A DNA stretch of 64,000 nt from Enterobacteriaceae bacterium RIT693 (GTDB lineage: Bacteria; Pseudomonadota; Gammaproteobacteria; Enterobacterales; Enterobacteriaceae). Below are positions 18,316 to 26,609 of this stretch, one piece after another (the stretch's first letter is position 1; each line of letters begins with the position of its first letter). Where the stretch lies: positions 186,001-250,000 of the forward strand of contig WJYK01000004.1 of assembly GCA_009668225.1 (NCBI GenBank), given 5' to 3'. A program made the position numbers and the translations under genes. The notes under the pieces were generated by a model. That model worked only from the letters and a program-made list of their open reading frames with translations, did not search any database and was not told the DNA's origin.

Positions 18316-19103
18316 TTTAGGGTGCAGTCACCGCAGCCCTGGACGTCGGGCAGCTTGTAGCGTTGGCAGCAGGTGCGGCGAACCAGAATCCCTTCGCGCG
18401 GGATTACCGTGCGGTATAGCGGGTTGTCCTGGCCACAGGAGAGCTGTTTTTCAAAGAAGCAGGCGTCAACCAGCAGGGTGTGGGTGTCGTCATCAATGAG
18501 CGGCTTGAGTTCCCCTAAGAACCAGTTCACCAGATAGCCTGTATTACTCCAGATAAGTTTGCGGTTGATATCTCCGCTGGCTTCCAGCGCATCCACAACC
18601 GGGATTAAAACATCGCTAATCAGTTTTTCCATGCGCTGACGCGGAGCGAGGGAGCTTGCCTCCACGTCTTCTTCAGCGTTTATCCAGAAGCTTGCGGCGC
18701 GGCCCGATTCATGGAAATCGACGTATATCCGTCCCGGGTCGAGGTTAAGCGCTTTGCGCTGGGTCAGCAGCGCCATCATCATCGGCGGCACCAGCAGGCC
18801 GATGTACCACTGCGCCCAGAGCGATTTCAGCGGCTTGTGCTCACGAGACTGCTGCGGCTGGTTGCGATAGATGTAGTCGCCATAGGCTGCCATCAGCGAA
18901 GTCAGTACCGCGGGTTGACGCCACAGGTTTAGCGGCATGGCATTGGCAGGAGCTGGCTCATTTAGCTTAATGATGTCGTTAAAGTAAGAGCGATGGGCTG
19001 CGAAATAATCGCGCAGAGCTTCCGCCAGCGGAGGTGCTGCCGGAGGCCACGGGATCGTTAAACACCCGCTGTCATCGCTAAGCTGGAGGAATTGAAGCGC
19101 CAT
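18312..19103 (-). CDS. fhuF: Siderophore-iron reductase FhuF
   Basis: Cytoplasmic [2Fe-2S] protein that reduces ferric iron in hydroxamate siderophores. 263 residues. The C-terminus carries the distinctive cluster ligand pattern CC-x10-C-x2-C (TCCQRYKLPDVQGCGDC). A Fur box lies 26-44 bases upstream of the start, so it is expected to be iron-repressed. The start is ATG 19101-19103. Neighbouring yjjZ also has a Fur box, as in E. coli. Confidence 0.96.
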   Translation of the reverse strand: MALQFLQLSDDSGCLTIPWPPAAPPLAEALRDYFAAHRSYFNDIIKLNEPAPANAMPLNLWRQPAVLTSLMAAYGDYIYRNQPQQSREHKPLKSLWAQWYIGLLVPPMMMALLTQRKALNLDPGRIYVDFHESGRAASFWINAEEDVEASSLAPRQRMEKLISDVLIPVVDALEASGDINRKLIWSNTGYLVNWFLGELKPLIDDDTHTLLVDACFFEKQLSCGQDNPLYRTVIPREGILVRRTCCQRYKLPDVQGCGDCTLK

Positions 19104-19128
19104 GTCCTCGTCAGGAGTTAATCTAAAT

Positions 19129-19147
19129 GATAATGATTAGCAATCCT
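19129..19147. promoter_or_regulatory. Fur box upstream of fhuF
   Basis: GATAATGATTAGCAATCCT matches the 19-base Fur consensus at 14 positions, and TGATAATGATTAGCA fits the 7-1-7 palindrome form with two changes. It lies just upstream of the fhuF start. Confidence 0.72.
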
Positions 19148-19234
19148 AACTATGCGAACTCTCACTGGCAAGATGATTTCGCCGCCATCGCAAATTGAAG
19201 GCGGCTTTTGCGATCTGACGCGTTTATCGGCAGG

Positions 19235-19600
19235 CTATTTTGCGGCGAATTTGTAAGCCGTTTTGCCGTCAGGGAAGAAAGCGTAGGTCACGTACATTGG
19301 GATCGTGCGGCCGCAGGCGTCAAACTTCCAGGCTTCTTTCGCTGAACCTGAAATCAGCGCCGTTCCGGCGGCATTAGTGCGGATATCATCCGATTTACTG
19401 ACCAGGTCTACGGAGACGGATTTTGGTTTGTCCCGGCAGCCGCTGGTGATAGGAAGCATCGGGATAAGGTGCTGCAAAACATAGGCTGGATCGCTGGTCA
19501 GCGGCTGGCCTTTGACCTGCAGTCTGCCGGCGTTATTGTTGGCACAGGCGGTGAGAAGAAGTACGGGAAGTACGACGAGCGCAGGAAAAACGTTAGCCAT
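19235..19600 (-). CDS. Small lipoprotein of unknown function
   Basis: 121 residues. The N-terminus is a lipoprotein signal, FPALVVLPVLLLTAC, with the lipobox LTAC so that Cys19 would be lipidated. The next residues are NNNAGR, with no Asp at +2, which favours the outer membrane. The mature domain has two more cysteines (SGCRDKPK; FDACGR) that could form a disulphide, and a C-terminal segment YVTYAFFPDGKTAYKFAA. I do not recognise the family. It lies between fhuF and a diguanylate cyclase on the same strand, and nothing shows that they work together. Confidence 0.75.
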   Translation of the reverse strand: MANVFPALVVLPVLLLTACANNNAGRLQVKGQPLTSDPAYVLQHLIPMLPITSGCRDKPKSVSVDLVSKSDDIRTNAAGTALISGSAKEAWKFDACGRTIPMYVTYAFFPDGKTAYKFAAK

Positions 19601-19708
19601 TATTATTCCTCAGAGATACAAAGTATTGCCGTAAGCGGCATGTTTTTATTGTCTGAAATATGAACAATATGCTGCCGGTACGCAACCACATTATTTCTGA
19701 GGAAAAGG

Positions 19709-20773
19709 CTAACCTGCGGTGACCATTTCGTTGGTCAGAATGCTGTTTCGCCCCTGGTTTTTCGCCTGATAGAGCGCCTTGTCGGCCAGACTAAGGGCAT
19801 CACCAATACTGCCTTCGACAAAGGGGGCAAGCCCTATGCTTACGGTGACGTTCGTCGCGACCTGGTTATTAAACATATGGGGGATTTCCAGATCGAAAAC
19901 GCGCTGGCGGATCCTTTCCGCAGACTGCAGCGCGCGTTCAGCGTCGATATTCGTAAGCATAACCATGAATTCTTCACCGCCGTAGCGGGTGACGATATCC
20001 CTTGAACGGACGGCATCGCGAATCGCGGCTGACACGCGGAGCAGCGCCTGATCGCCCATCGCATGGCCGTAATGATCGTTGTAGGACTTAAAATAATCGA
20101 TATCCAGCAGCAGGACGTAGTGGCTACCTGCCCCGGAGGCCTGGATATGTTCGAGGCGATTTTGGAAGCCCCGGCGGTTATACAGGCCGGTTAAGGGATC
20201 GAGCATGCTGAGGTCGCTAAGCGTCTCTTTCTCTTCGAGCAGCTTATTCATCAGCCGCTGGGTAAATCTGTCGTTACGCTTTTGAATAATATGCTGAATG
20301 GTGATGCCGATGGCGGGCAGAGCAATCGAGTAGATCACTCGTAGCCAGTGATCGACGCTGCCTAACCACAGTACAACAAGCGCGACCGGCAGGCTGTGCA
20401 GCAGGAAAGCCACAATATTATTAATAAATGAAATGGCGCCAATAAAGAGCACCGAGATCAGGCTTATTACCAGAAAAGAGGCATCCATATCGCCGATGGC
20501 GTGATGTTTAATAAAGATATGTAGTGCCCATAAAATTCCAATAAATAAAGAGCAAATATTCAGGTTAATCAACAGCTTTTTATTTATTAACTGCCAGCCC
20601 AGCAGCGCCACACTGACGAGCAGAATCGCCACCAGCGGCGGCGTGAATCGCATCAACGAATTGAGTGGAAACAGCATAGAAAATGCTGCCGCAAGGGCAT
20701 TGAGTAGCAAAAATAGACGTAAAGAAAGCACGTGTTTTGCTTTGAGTAATGCTCGCCAGGATTGGGCTGTCAT
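19709..20773 (-). CDS. Membrane-bound diguanylate cyclase (GGDEF domain)
   Basis: 354-residue c-di-GMP synthase. Residues 1-165 contain about six hydrophobic segments forming a membrane sensor domain of MASE type. A short linker (MNKLLEEKETLSDLSMLDPLTGLYNRRGF) leads to the GGDEF domain from about residue 190. The active-site motif is RYGGEEF, the variant that retains activity, and the product-inhibition I-site RxxD is present five residues before it (RSRDIVTRY). There is no EAL or PAS domain. The signal it senses cannot be read. It stands alone between the lipoprotein gene and yjjZ. Confidence 0.93.
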   Translation of the reverse strand: MTAQSWRALLKAKHVLSLRLFLLLNALAAAFSMLFPLNSLMRFTPPLVAILLVSVALLGWQLINKKLLINLNICSLFIGILWALHIFIKHHAIGDMDASFLVISLISVLFIGAISFINNIVAFLLHSLPVALVVLWLGSVDHWLRVIYSIALPAIGITIQHIIQKRNDRFTQRLMNKLLEEKETLSDLSMLDPLTGLYNRRGFQNRLEHIQASGAGSHYVLLLDIDYFKSYNDHYGHAMGDQALLRVSAAIRDAVRSRDIVTRYGGEEFMVMLTNIDAERALQSAERIRQRVFDLEIPHMFNNQVATNVTVSIGLAPFVEGSIGDALSLADKALYQAKNQGRNSILTNEMVTAG

Positions 20774-21004
20774 AGGAACGATTATGTCTTGGGTAAGAAC
20801 GTCAGGTGTTGTGTGTGTCGTAAAAATGAAAAACGGCTCATCTGCCTTTCTGGCAACTATTGGAGTTTTTATAGGGATAACTAAAGCCGCAGCTCAATAT
20901 ATCACCTCACTGAAAATCTGTCATTAAAAGACGTGTAAACCCCAACGATTTCAGCAATAGCCCTGATGTGTTTTCTCACTGACAATTGAGAAATTTTATC
21001 ATAT

Positions 21005-21023
21005 GATATTGGTTATCATTATC
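21005..21023. promoter_or_regulatory. Fur box upstream of yjjZ
   Basis: GATATTGGTTATCATTATC matches the Fur consensus GATAATGATTATCATTATC at 17 of 19 positions. It lies 18 bases before the ATG at 21042 and inside the longer open frame, which argues for the shorter start. Confidence 0.85.
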
Positions 21024-21041
21024 ATGAACTGGGGCGCTAAC

Positions 21042-21281
21042 ATGCTGCAACGACGACTCGAAGGTGGCTGGAGTGTGATGGTGGCAGGCCTTGCGGTGAC
21101 GCTGTTTGCCTGTCTGGATTTGTCTTTCAGTCAGTGGCGAGTGCTGGTGGTGGTGGGGCTGTTGGCAACGGCGTTAATGCTGTACCACAAGAAATTACGG
21201 CACTTTGTTTTGCTGCCATCGTGCGTAGCTTTTGCTGGTGGGTTAATGCTGATTGTGATGAATTTTGGAACAGTGAGATAA
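21042..21281 (+). CDS. yjjZ: Small membrane protein YjjZ (DUF1435)
   Basis: 79 residues from the ATG at 21042 (MLQRRLEGGWSVM), mostly hydrophobic, with three membrane segments and a conserved middle YHKKLRHFVLLPSCVAFAGG. The function is unknown; the E. coli homologue is Fur-controlled and the Fur box here agrees. A frame open from 21003 would put 13 more residues in front, but these are encoded by the Fur box itself. GGGGCG precedes the chosen ATG as a ribosome site. The 268-base gap upstream holds the promoters for yjjZ and the diguanylate cyclase. Confidence 0.82.
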   Translation: MLQRRLEGGWSVMVAGLAVTLFACLDLSFSQWRVLVVVGLLATALMLYHKKLRHFVLLPSCVAFAGGLMLIVMNFGTVR

Positions 21282-21305
21282 AAAACAGGGGGAGAGTACC
21301 GGGGT

Positions 21306-21321
21306 CACTTCATAAGAAGTG
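21306..21321 (-). terminator. Hairpin downstream of the tRNA-Leu operon
   Basis: Palindrome CACTTC-ATAA-GAAGTG at the 3' side of the last tRNA (minus strand), followed on that strand by CCCCCTGTTTTTTAT. It may be the tRNA operon terminator or a processing hairpin; the short stem makes this uncertain. Confidence 0.4.
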
Positions 21322-21406
21322 GTGCGAAGAGAGGGACTTGAACCCTCACGTCCGTAAGGACACTAACACCTGAAGCTAGCGCGTCTACCAATTCCGCCAC
21401 CTTCGC
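21320..21406 (-). tRNA. tRNA-Leu(CAG), third of three
   Basis: 87 bases including an encoded CCA. On the minus strand it begins GCGAAGGTGGCGGAATTGG, has anticodon CAG in the loop CTTCAGGTG, a long class II variable arm GTGTCCTTACGGAC, and the T loop GGTTCAAGTCC. This copy pairs C-G in the variable arm (GTCC/GGAC), while the other two copies have GTTC. It belongs to the leuQPV-type array. Confidence 0.98.
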
Positions 21407-21453
21407 ACAGTTTTCAGACTTTTGCCTGAAGTGTTTTGATATCGCCTTCGCAT

Positions 21454-21540
21454 TGGTGCGAAGAGAGGGACTTGAACCCTCACGTCCGTAAGAACACTAA
21501 CACCTGAAGCTAGCGCGTCTACCAATTCCGCCACCTTCGC
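21454..21540 (-). tRNA. tRNA-Leu(CAG), second of three
   Basis: 87 bases with encoded CCA, identical to its neighbours except for one base in the variable arm (GTTCTTACGGAC, a G-U pair). It is separated from the third copy by 47 bases. Confidence 0.98.
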
Positions 21541-21571
21541 GCAGTGCGAACGATATCTTTCGTGGTTGTGT

Positions 21572-21658
21572 TGGTGCGAAGAGAGGGACTTGAACCCTCA
21601 CGTCCGTAAGAACACTAACACCTGAAGCTAGCGCGTCTACCAATTCCGCCACCTTCGC
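21572..21658 (-). tRNA. tRNA-Leu(CAG), first of three
   Basis: 87 bases with encoded CCA, identical to the second copy. It is the promoter-proximal member; the spacer to the second copy is 31 bases. Confidence 0.98.
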
Positions 21659-21696
21659 ATACCTGTAATACCGAAGTATCACAACCACGGAGGCGC

Positions 21697-21724
21697 ATTC
21701 TAGATGTTTTCTGAACTTCGTCAA
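21697..21724 (-). promoter_or_regulatory. Promoter of the tRNA-Leu operon
   Basis: On the minus strand, TTGACG (21724-21719) and TAGAAT (21702-21697) are 16 bases apart. They are followed by a GC-rich discriminator GCGCCTCCG, the usual mark of stringently controlled stable-RNA promoters. Confidence 0.78.
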
Positions 21725-21734
21725 CAGTTAATTT

Positions 21735-21770
21735 GGTGCCGCTTTCCCAACTGATGCAAAAAGCGGCACC
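21735..21770 (-). terminator. Hairpin after rsmC
   Basis: Stem GGTGCCGCTTT / AAAGCGGCACC (11 base pairs) with a 14-base loop, ending 9 bases past the rsmC stop. It separates rsmC from the tRNA promoter. Confidence 0.6.
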
Positions 21771-21779
21771 ATGGCGCAA

Positions 21780-22811
21780 TTAGCGCTTTTTACCCGCACG
21801 GGTCAGAACGGCACGGTAGACTTTGAAACGGCCGGTTTGGGCAATAACTTCATGGCTGCCAAACACTTCGTCCAGCACGTTAGGGTAGGCAAGGAAGGCG
21901 TTCGCCACGATGCGCAGCTCGCCGCCCATGTTCAGATGACGTGCGGCACCGCGAATAAGCTGGTGGGCCGCATCAAGGCTGGTTTGCATACCGTCGTGGA
22001 ACGGTGGGTTGGAGATAATCATGTCGAAACGGCCATTGATCTCCGAGTAGACATTACTGGCAACCACTTCGCCTTCAATGCCGTTGGCCGCAAGCGTTGC
22101 TCGGCTGGCAGCAACCGCTGGTGCGCTGACGTCGCTCAGCGTGAGGCGAACTTTTGGTGAGTGGCTGGCGAGGGTAATTGCCAGCACGCCTGCGCCGCAG
22201 CCCACGTCCAGCACTTTGCCTTTGGTGTGCGGCGTCAGCGTAGAAAGCAGCAGCTTGCTGCCGGTATCGAGTCCGTCACGGCTGAAGACGCCCGGCAGGG
22301 TTTTAACCGTCATCCCTTCATGGAGATATTCGCCCCACCCGCTGTTTTCATCAAACGCAGGCTGCTGTTCAAGGCGGCCGTGGTACAGACCGCAGCGGCG
22401 GGCGCTGTCGATTTTGGTCAACGGGCAAACATCAGCCAGCATCTGCTCAGCGCTACGCACGCCAGAACGGTTTTCGCCGACGACAAAGACGTCGGTGCCC
22501 ACCGGCATCAGCGACAGGATGTTCATCAGCTGGAACTGGGCTTCAGGCTTGTTTTTGGGCCAGTAGTAAACCAGCGTATTGCTGTCGGCAATATCATCCG
22601 CACCGACCACCAGGCCATACTGTGCGTTCTCGCCCATTTGCGCGCTTAGTACCTGCCAGTGGTGGAATTGCTGGGTGTGGGCGCGGCTGGCGGCGGTGTC
22701 GAAACGCGCCGGCAGATCGTCTTGCATGTCACCGGCAAACAACACGCGGCTCTCGGTAAAATCATCGCTGTGGCGCAGCAGTACTTCACTCGCCGGGGTA
22801 AACGCACTCAT
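21780..22811 (-). CDS. rsmC: 16S rRNA m2G1207 methyltransferase
   Basis: Methylates G1207 of 16S rRNA in the small subunit. 343 residues, equal to E. coli. The N-terminal half is a degenerate methyltransferase-like domain. The C-terminal half has the SAM site [15 protein letters not shown] near residue 200 and the catalytic SNPPFHDG near 265. The frame opens at a TTG (22814), but the ATG at 22809-22811 follows a clear AGGAG and gives the standard N-terminus MSAFTPASE. It is divergent from holD, as in E. coli. Confidence 0.97.
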   Translation of the reverse strand: MSAFTPASEVLLRHSDDFTESRVLFAGDMQDDLPARFDTAASRAHTQQFHHWQVLSAQMGENAQYGLVVGADDIADSNTLVYYWPKNKPEAQFQLMNILSLMPVGTDVFVVGENRSGVRSAEQMLADVCPLTKIDSARRCGLYHGRLEQQPAFDENSGWGEYLHEGMTVKTLPGVFSRDGLDTGSKLLLSTLTPHTKGKVLDVGCGAGVLAITLASHSPKVRLTLSDVSAPAVAASRATLAANGIEGEVVASNVYSEINGRFDMIISNPPFHDGMQTSLDAAHQLIRGAARHLNMGGELRIVANAFLAYPNVLDEVFGSHEVIAQTGRFKVYRAVLTRAGKKR

Positions 22812-22918
22812 CAAATTGCTCCTGGAAAATCAGAGCGTGGATTATAGAGCTTTAATGGCGTGGATTCGATGAATTTGCTATATTTGCGGCCCTAATTACG
22901 CGCTCAACAGGTTTCGCT

Positions 22919-23338
22919 ATGACTTCCCCCTCCCGACGTGACTGGCAGTTACAGCAACTGGGTATCACCCAGTGGGTGCTGCGCCGGCCGACGGTCTTGC
23001 AGGGTGAAATTGCGGTTTCTTTGCCCACGGGCGTACGTTTGGTCATGGTTGCTGAAGAGCCACCTGCGTTGAACGATCCGCTGGTGAAGGACATTTTACG
23101 CAGCATGGCGTTGAGCGCTGAGCAAGTCATGCAGCTGACCCCTGAGCGCGTGGCGATGATGCCACCGGACAGCCGCTGCAATAGCTGGCGACTAGGCGTG
23201 GAGCAGCCGCTGACCCTTGATGGCGCGCAGCTGGCTTCCCCGGCGCTGGACGAGCTTTATCATAATGGCAACGCGCGACAGGCGCTGTGGCGACAAATTT
23301 GTGAACATGAACAAGATTTCTTCCCTGACGCCAAATGA
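22919..23338 (+). CDS. holD: DNA polymerase III psi subunit
   Basis: 139-residue clamp-loader accessory protein that bridges the chi subunit to the gamma/tau complex. The N-terminal segment MTSPSRRDWQLQQLGITQWVLRRP is the conserved clamp-loader-binding part, and the body (EIAVSLPTGVRLVMVAEE) matches the E. coli fold. Its 3' end overlaps rimI by 32 bases in another frame, as in E. coli. Confidence 0.95.
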   Translation: MTSPSRRDWQLQQLGITQWVLRRPTVLQGEIAVSLPTGVRLVMVAEEPPALNDPLVKDILRSMALSAEQVMQLTPERVAMMPPDSRCNSWRLGVEQPLTLDGAQLASPALDELYHNGNARQALWRQICEHEQDFFPDAK

Positions 23339-23750
23339 TCTGGCGGCGGCGTATGCCATTGAGCTACGCAGTCATGCTTTTCCCTGGAGTGAAAAAACCT
23401 TTGCCAGCAACCAGGGCGAACGCTATTACAATTTGCGGCTCGACGTTGACGGCAAGCTTGCCGCTTTTGCGGTGACGCAGGTCATTCTTGATGAGGCCAC
23501 GTTGTTTAACATCGCGGTCGATCCGGCATACCAGCGGCAGGGGCTTGGGAAAGCGCTACTTGAGCATCTTATCGAGGAGCTTGAGAAGCGGGATGTCTTT
23601 ACGCTGTGGCTGGAGGTACGTGCCTCCAATCTCGCGGCGAGAGCTCTGTACGAAAGCCTGGGTTTTAACGAAGCGACCATTCGTCGCAACTATTACCCGA
23701 CAAAAGAGGGTCGGGAAGACGCCATCATCATGGCGTTACCCCTCGGTTAA
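23307..23750 (+). CDS. rimI: Ribosomal protein S18-alanine N-acetyltransferase
   Basis: GNAT acetyltransferase that modifies the N-terminal alanine of S18. 147 residues. Key segments are SHAFPWSEKTFASNQGERY near residue 20, the acetyl-CoA loop YQRQGLGKALLEHL near 75 and the catalytic region ALYESLGFNEATIRRNYYP near 110-130. The start at 23307 (MNKISSLTPNDL) lies inside holD, giving a 32-base overlap and likely translational coupling. The frame stays open to 23217, but that extension is only the shadow of holD. Confidence 0.96.
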   Translation: MNKISSLTPNDLAAAYAIELRSHAFPWSEKTFASNQGERYYNLRLDVDGKLAAFAVTQVILDEATLFNIAVDPAYQRQGLGKALLEHLIEELEKRDVFTLWLEVRASNLAARALYESLGFNEATIRRNYYPTKEGREDAIIMALPLG

Positions 23751-23768
23751 TATTTAAAAGGTGTATGG

Positions 23769-24446
23769 ATGAACTGGGACTGGATTTTATTTGATGCGGA
23801 CGAAACGCTGTTTACCTTTGACGCGTTCGGCGGATTACAGCGGATGTTTCTCGACTACAGCGTGACCTTTACCGACGATGACTTCCAGGACTATCAGGCG
23901 GTGAATAAACCACTGTGGGTGGATTACCAGAACGGAGCCATTACCGCGCTGCAGCTGCAGCTGCGTCGTTTTGAAGGCTGGGCCGAACGGCTTAGCGTGC
24001 CGTCAGCTGAGCTCAATAACGCCTTTTTATCCGCGATGGCGGAGATCTGTGCCCCGCTACCGGGCGCGGTTTCGTTGTTGAACGCGCTGAAAGGCAAAGC
24101 CAAACTGGGCATCATTACCAACGGTTTTACCGCGCTGCAGCAAATCCGCCTTGAGCGCACCGGCCTGCGTGATTACTTCGACCTGCTGGTTATTTCCGAG
24201 CAGGTGGGTGTAGCAAAACCTGACCGCCGCATTTTCGACTATACCTTTGAGCAGATGAAACAGCCCCCGCGTGACCGCGTACTGATGGTAGGCGACACGG
24301 CTGAATCCGACATTCTTGGCGGCATTAACGCCGGGATAGCCACCTGCTGGCTTAACGCCCACGGGCGCACTGCGCCGGAAGGGATCGAGCCAACCTGGCA
24401 GGTCACCTCGCTAAGTGAACTGGAGCAACTGCTGTGTAAGCCATGA
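23769..24446 (+). CDS. yjjG: dUMP/pyrimidine nucleotidase YjjG (HAD family)
   Basis: House-cleaning 5'-nucleotidase that acts on dUMP, dTMP and damaged pyrimidine nucleotides. 225 residues. The HAD motifs are DADETLF (residues 9-15, nucleophile Asp9), TNGFTALQ near 118, KPDRRIF near 152 and [11 protein letters not shown] near 178. It follows rimI by 18 bases and is probably read with it. Start ATG 23769. Confidence 0.95.
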   Translation: MNWDWILFDADETLFTFDAFGGLQRMFLDYSVTFTDDDFQDYQAVNKPLWVDYQNGAITALQLQLRRFEGWAERLSVPSAELNNAFLSAMAEICAPLPGAVSLLNALKGKAKLGIITNGFTALQQIRLERTGLRDYFDLLVISEQVGVAKPDRRIFDYTFEQMKQPPRDRVLMVGDTAESDILGGINAGIATCWLNAHGRTAPEGIEPTWQVTSLSELEQLLCKP

Positions 24447-24546
24447 TTGTTGATTGTTAAACCCGCAGTGATGGGTAAAATAGCCGCCAAATAACGTTCA
24501 CTCGACGCGTGGTTTAAGGCCGCGCGTATTTACAGAAGATGTAATT

Positions 24547-26136
24547 ATGACTTTGTCTCCATATTTGCAAGAGGTGGCAAAACGCCGCACTTTTGCCATT
24601 ATTTCCCACCCGGATGCCGGTAAAACGACCATCACCGAAAAGGTGCTGTTGTTCGGACAGGCGATTCAGACCGCCGGAACGGTAAAAGGCCGTGGCTCAA
24701 GCCAGCACGCTAAATCCGACTGGATGGAAATGGAAAAACAGCGTGGGATCTCGATTACCACCTCGGTAATGCAGTTCCCGTACCGCGATAGCCTGGTTAA
24801 CCTGCTGGACACCCCCGGGCACGAAGACTTTTCTGAAGATACCTATCGTACGCTGACCGCCGTTGACTGCTGCCTGATGGTTATCGACGCCGCGAAAGGT
24901 GTAGAAGATCGTACCCGCAAGCTGATGGAAGTGACCCGCCTGCGCGATACGCCGATCATCACCTTTATGAACAAGCTGGATCGCGACATCCGCGACCCGA
25001 TGGAGGTGCTGGATGAGGTTGAGCGTGAGCTGAAGATTGGCTGTGCGCCAATCACCTGGCCCATCGGCTGCGGCAAGCTGTTCAAAGGGGTTTACCATCT
25101 CTATAAAGATGAAACCTACCTCTACCAAACCGGTAAAGGGCATACGATTCAGGAAGTGCGTATCGTAAAAGGGTTAAACAGCCCGGATCTCGACGCGGCG
25201 GTGGGCGAAGATCTTGCTCAGCAGCTGCGCGACGAGCTGGAACTGGTGCAGGGAGCTTCTAACGAATTCGATCACGAGCTGTTCCTGGCCGGTGAGATAA
25301 CCCCCGTGTTCTTTGGTACCGCATTGGGTAACTTCGGCGTAGATCATATGCTGGATGGTCTGGTTGAATGGGCTCCGGCACCCATGCCGCGTAAAACCGA
25401 CACGCGTCTGGTTGAGGCCGCGGATGAGAAGTTCACCGGTTTTGTGTTTAAGATTCAGGCAAACATGGATCCGAAACACCGCGACCGCGTGGCCTTTATG
25501 CGCGTCGTTTCTGGCAAATATGAGAAAGGCATGAAGCTGCGTCAGGTGCGTATCGGTAAAGACGTCATTATTTCTGACGCACTGACCTTTATGGCCGGTG
25601 ACCGTTCTCACGTGGAAGAAGCGTATCCGGGCGACATCATCGGCCTGCATAACCATGGCACGATCCAGATCGGCGATACCTTTACCCAGGGTGAGATGAT
25701 GAAGTTCACCGGTATTCCGAACTTTGCCCCTGAACTGTTCCGCCGTATCCGTCTGCGCGATCCGCTTAAGCAAAAGCAGCTGCTGAAAGGGTTGGTGCAG
25801 CTTTCTGAAGAGGGCGCGGTGCAGGTATTCCGCCCTGTTGCCAATAACGATCTGATCGTGGGTGCGGTCGGCGTGCTGCAGTTCGACGTGGTCGTTGCAC
25901 GCCTGAAAAGCGAATACAACGTGGAAGCGATTTACGAGTCGGTCAACGTGGCGACAGCGCGGTGGGTTGAAGGGAACGACGTTAAGAAATTTGAAGAATT
26001 CAAACGTAAAAACGAAGTTCAGCTGGCGCTCGATGGCGGGGATAACCTGACCTATATCGCGCCGACGATGGTGAACCTGAACATTACTCAGGAACGTTAC
26101 CCTGACGTCACCTTCCGTAAAACCCGCGAGCACTAA
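24547..26136 (+). CDS. prfC: Peptide chain release factor 3
   Basis: Translational GTPase that recycles RF1/RF2 after termination. 529 residues as in E. coli. G motifs: HPDAGKTT (residues 21-28), [10 protein letters not shown] (switch I), [12 protein letters not shown] (G3) and NKLDRD (G4) near 142. Domain II ([19 protein letters not shown]) and domain III ([13 protein letters not shown]) follow. Two copies of a hairpin follow the stop and bound repeat element C. Confidence 0.97.
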   Translation: MTLSPYLQEVAKRRTFAIISHPDAGKTTITEKVLLFGQAIQTAGTVKGRGSSQHAKSDWMEMEKQRGISITTSVMQFPYRDSLVNLLDTPGHEDFSEDTYRTLTAVDCCLMVIDAAKGVEDRTRKLMEVTRLRDTPIITFMNKLDRDIRDPMEVLDEVERELKIGCAPITWPIGCGKLFKGVYHLYKDETYLYQTGKGHTIQEVRIVKGLNSPDLDAAVGEDLAQQLRDELELVQGASNEFDHELFLAGEITPVFFGTALGNFGVDHMLDGLVEWAPAPMPRKTDTRLVEAADEKFTGFVFKIQANMDPKHRDRVAFMRVVSGKYEKGMKLRQVRIGKDVIISDALTFMAGDRSHVEEAYPGDIIGLHNHGTIQIGDTFTQGEMMKFTGIPNFAPELFRRIRLRDPLKQKQLLKGLVQLSEEGAVQVFRPVANNDLIVGAVGVLQFDVVVARLKSEYNVEAIYESVNVATARWVEGNDVKKFEEFKRKNEVQLALDGGDNLTYIAPTMVNLNITQERYPDVTFRKTREH

Positions 26137-26145
26137 TCGCCTGAC

Positions 26146-26325
26146 AGAACGCGGCGCTCGCCGCGTTCTTCACATTGGTGACAAACGGCCGAAAAGCGTG
26201 GTTTTCGACCGTTTGAGGTAAACCAGAGAACATTATTCATCGTTTTTCTTTAGGCCCGCAGTCAGTCATTTTAAAAACGATGACCTTTGTTAACTGTCTT
26301 GAGAACGCGGCGCTCACCGCGTTCT
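26146..26325. repeat. Terminator-flanked repeat element, copy C (diverged, inverted)
   Basis: Two copies of one hairpin, AGAACGCGG-(6-base loop)-CCGCGTTCT, lie at 26146-26169 and 26302-26325, differing only in the loop (CGCTCG, CGCTCA). Between them, set off by 6 bases on each side, is a 120-base element (26176-26295) with ends TGGTGACAAA and TTTGTTAACT. Its first hairpin, CAAACGGCCGAAAAGCGTGG and its pairing arm to 26215, has the same loop core (AAAAGCGTGGTTTT) as copies A and B read on the other strand. A second hairpin pairs CATCGTTTTT (26239-26248) with AAAAACGATG (26273-26282). The first flanking hairpin probably terminates prfC. Confidence 0.72.
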
Positions 26326-26488
26326 TCTCACTTTCCCTGTCTTTTGAATCCCTTGCGGAATCGTCTTAATTTCCCGTTAATCCTGCGTTGTTGCTGCTTT
26401 TTCCATCAACACGTCATGCACTTTTATGATTGTGATCTATATTTAACAAAGCGATGACCATTTAATTGGATGAAAGCACCGGAAACTT

Positions 26489-26584
26489 ATGTTTTTCTGG
26501 TTTGTTATTAACGCTTCCCAGGTTATTGCGATATTAATTGCTGAGTCTTTTCGGCGTAAAGAGGAAGCGAGAAAGCTCAAATGA
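26489..26584 (+). CDS. Possible 31-residue small membrane protein upstream of osmY
   Basis: A short frame from ATG 26489 to TGA 26584 gives MFFWFVINASQVIAILIAES plus the basic tail FRRKEEARKLK. One membrane-length hydrophobic stretch followed by positive charges is the usual look of enterobacterial small membrane proteins. CCGGAA lies six bases before the ATG as a weak ribosome site. It ends 25 bases before the osmY start and would share its transcript. I do not recognise a named homologue. It could also be a chance frame in the osmY leader. Confidence 0.4.
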   Translation: MFFWFVINASQVIAILIAESFRRKEEARKLK

Positions 26585-26609
26585 TGAGCAAACCTACAGG
26601 AATTAATCG

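Noticed and set aside
20826-20927. 33-codon frame starting MKNGSSAFLATIG upstream of yjjZ
   Set aside because: No ribosome site, and it lies in the promoter region of the diguanylate cyclase gene; not strong enough to list.
21320-21658. Three long direct repeats with unique spacers, at first sight a CRISPR-like array
   Set aside because: The repeats are complete 87-base tRNA-Leu genes with CCA ends; no cas genes are present.
21497-21724. Open frame of 75 codons on the minus strand
   Set aside because: It runs through two tRNA-Leu genes and their promoter and is a chance frame.
25174-26133. 319-codon minus-strand frame over prfC
   Set aside because: Antisense shadow of a highly conserved GTPase gene.
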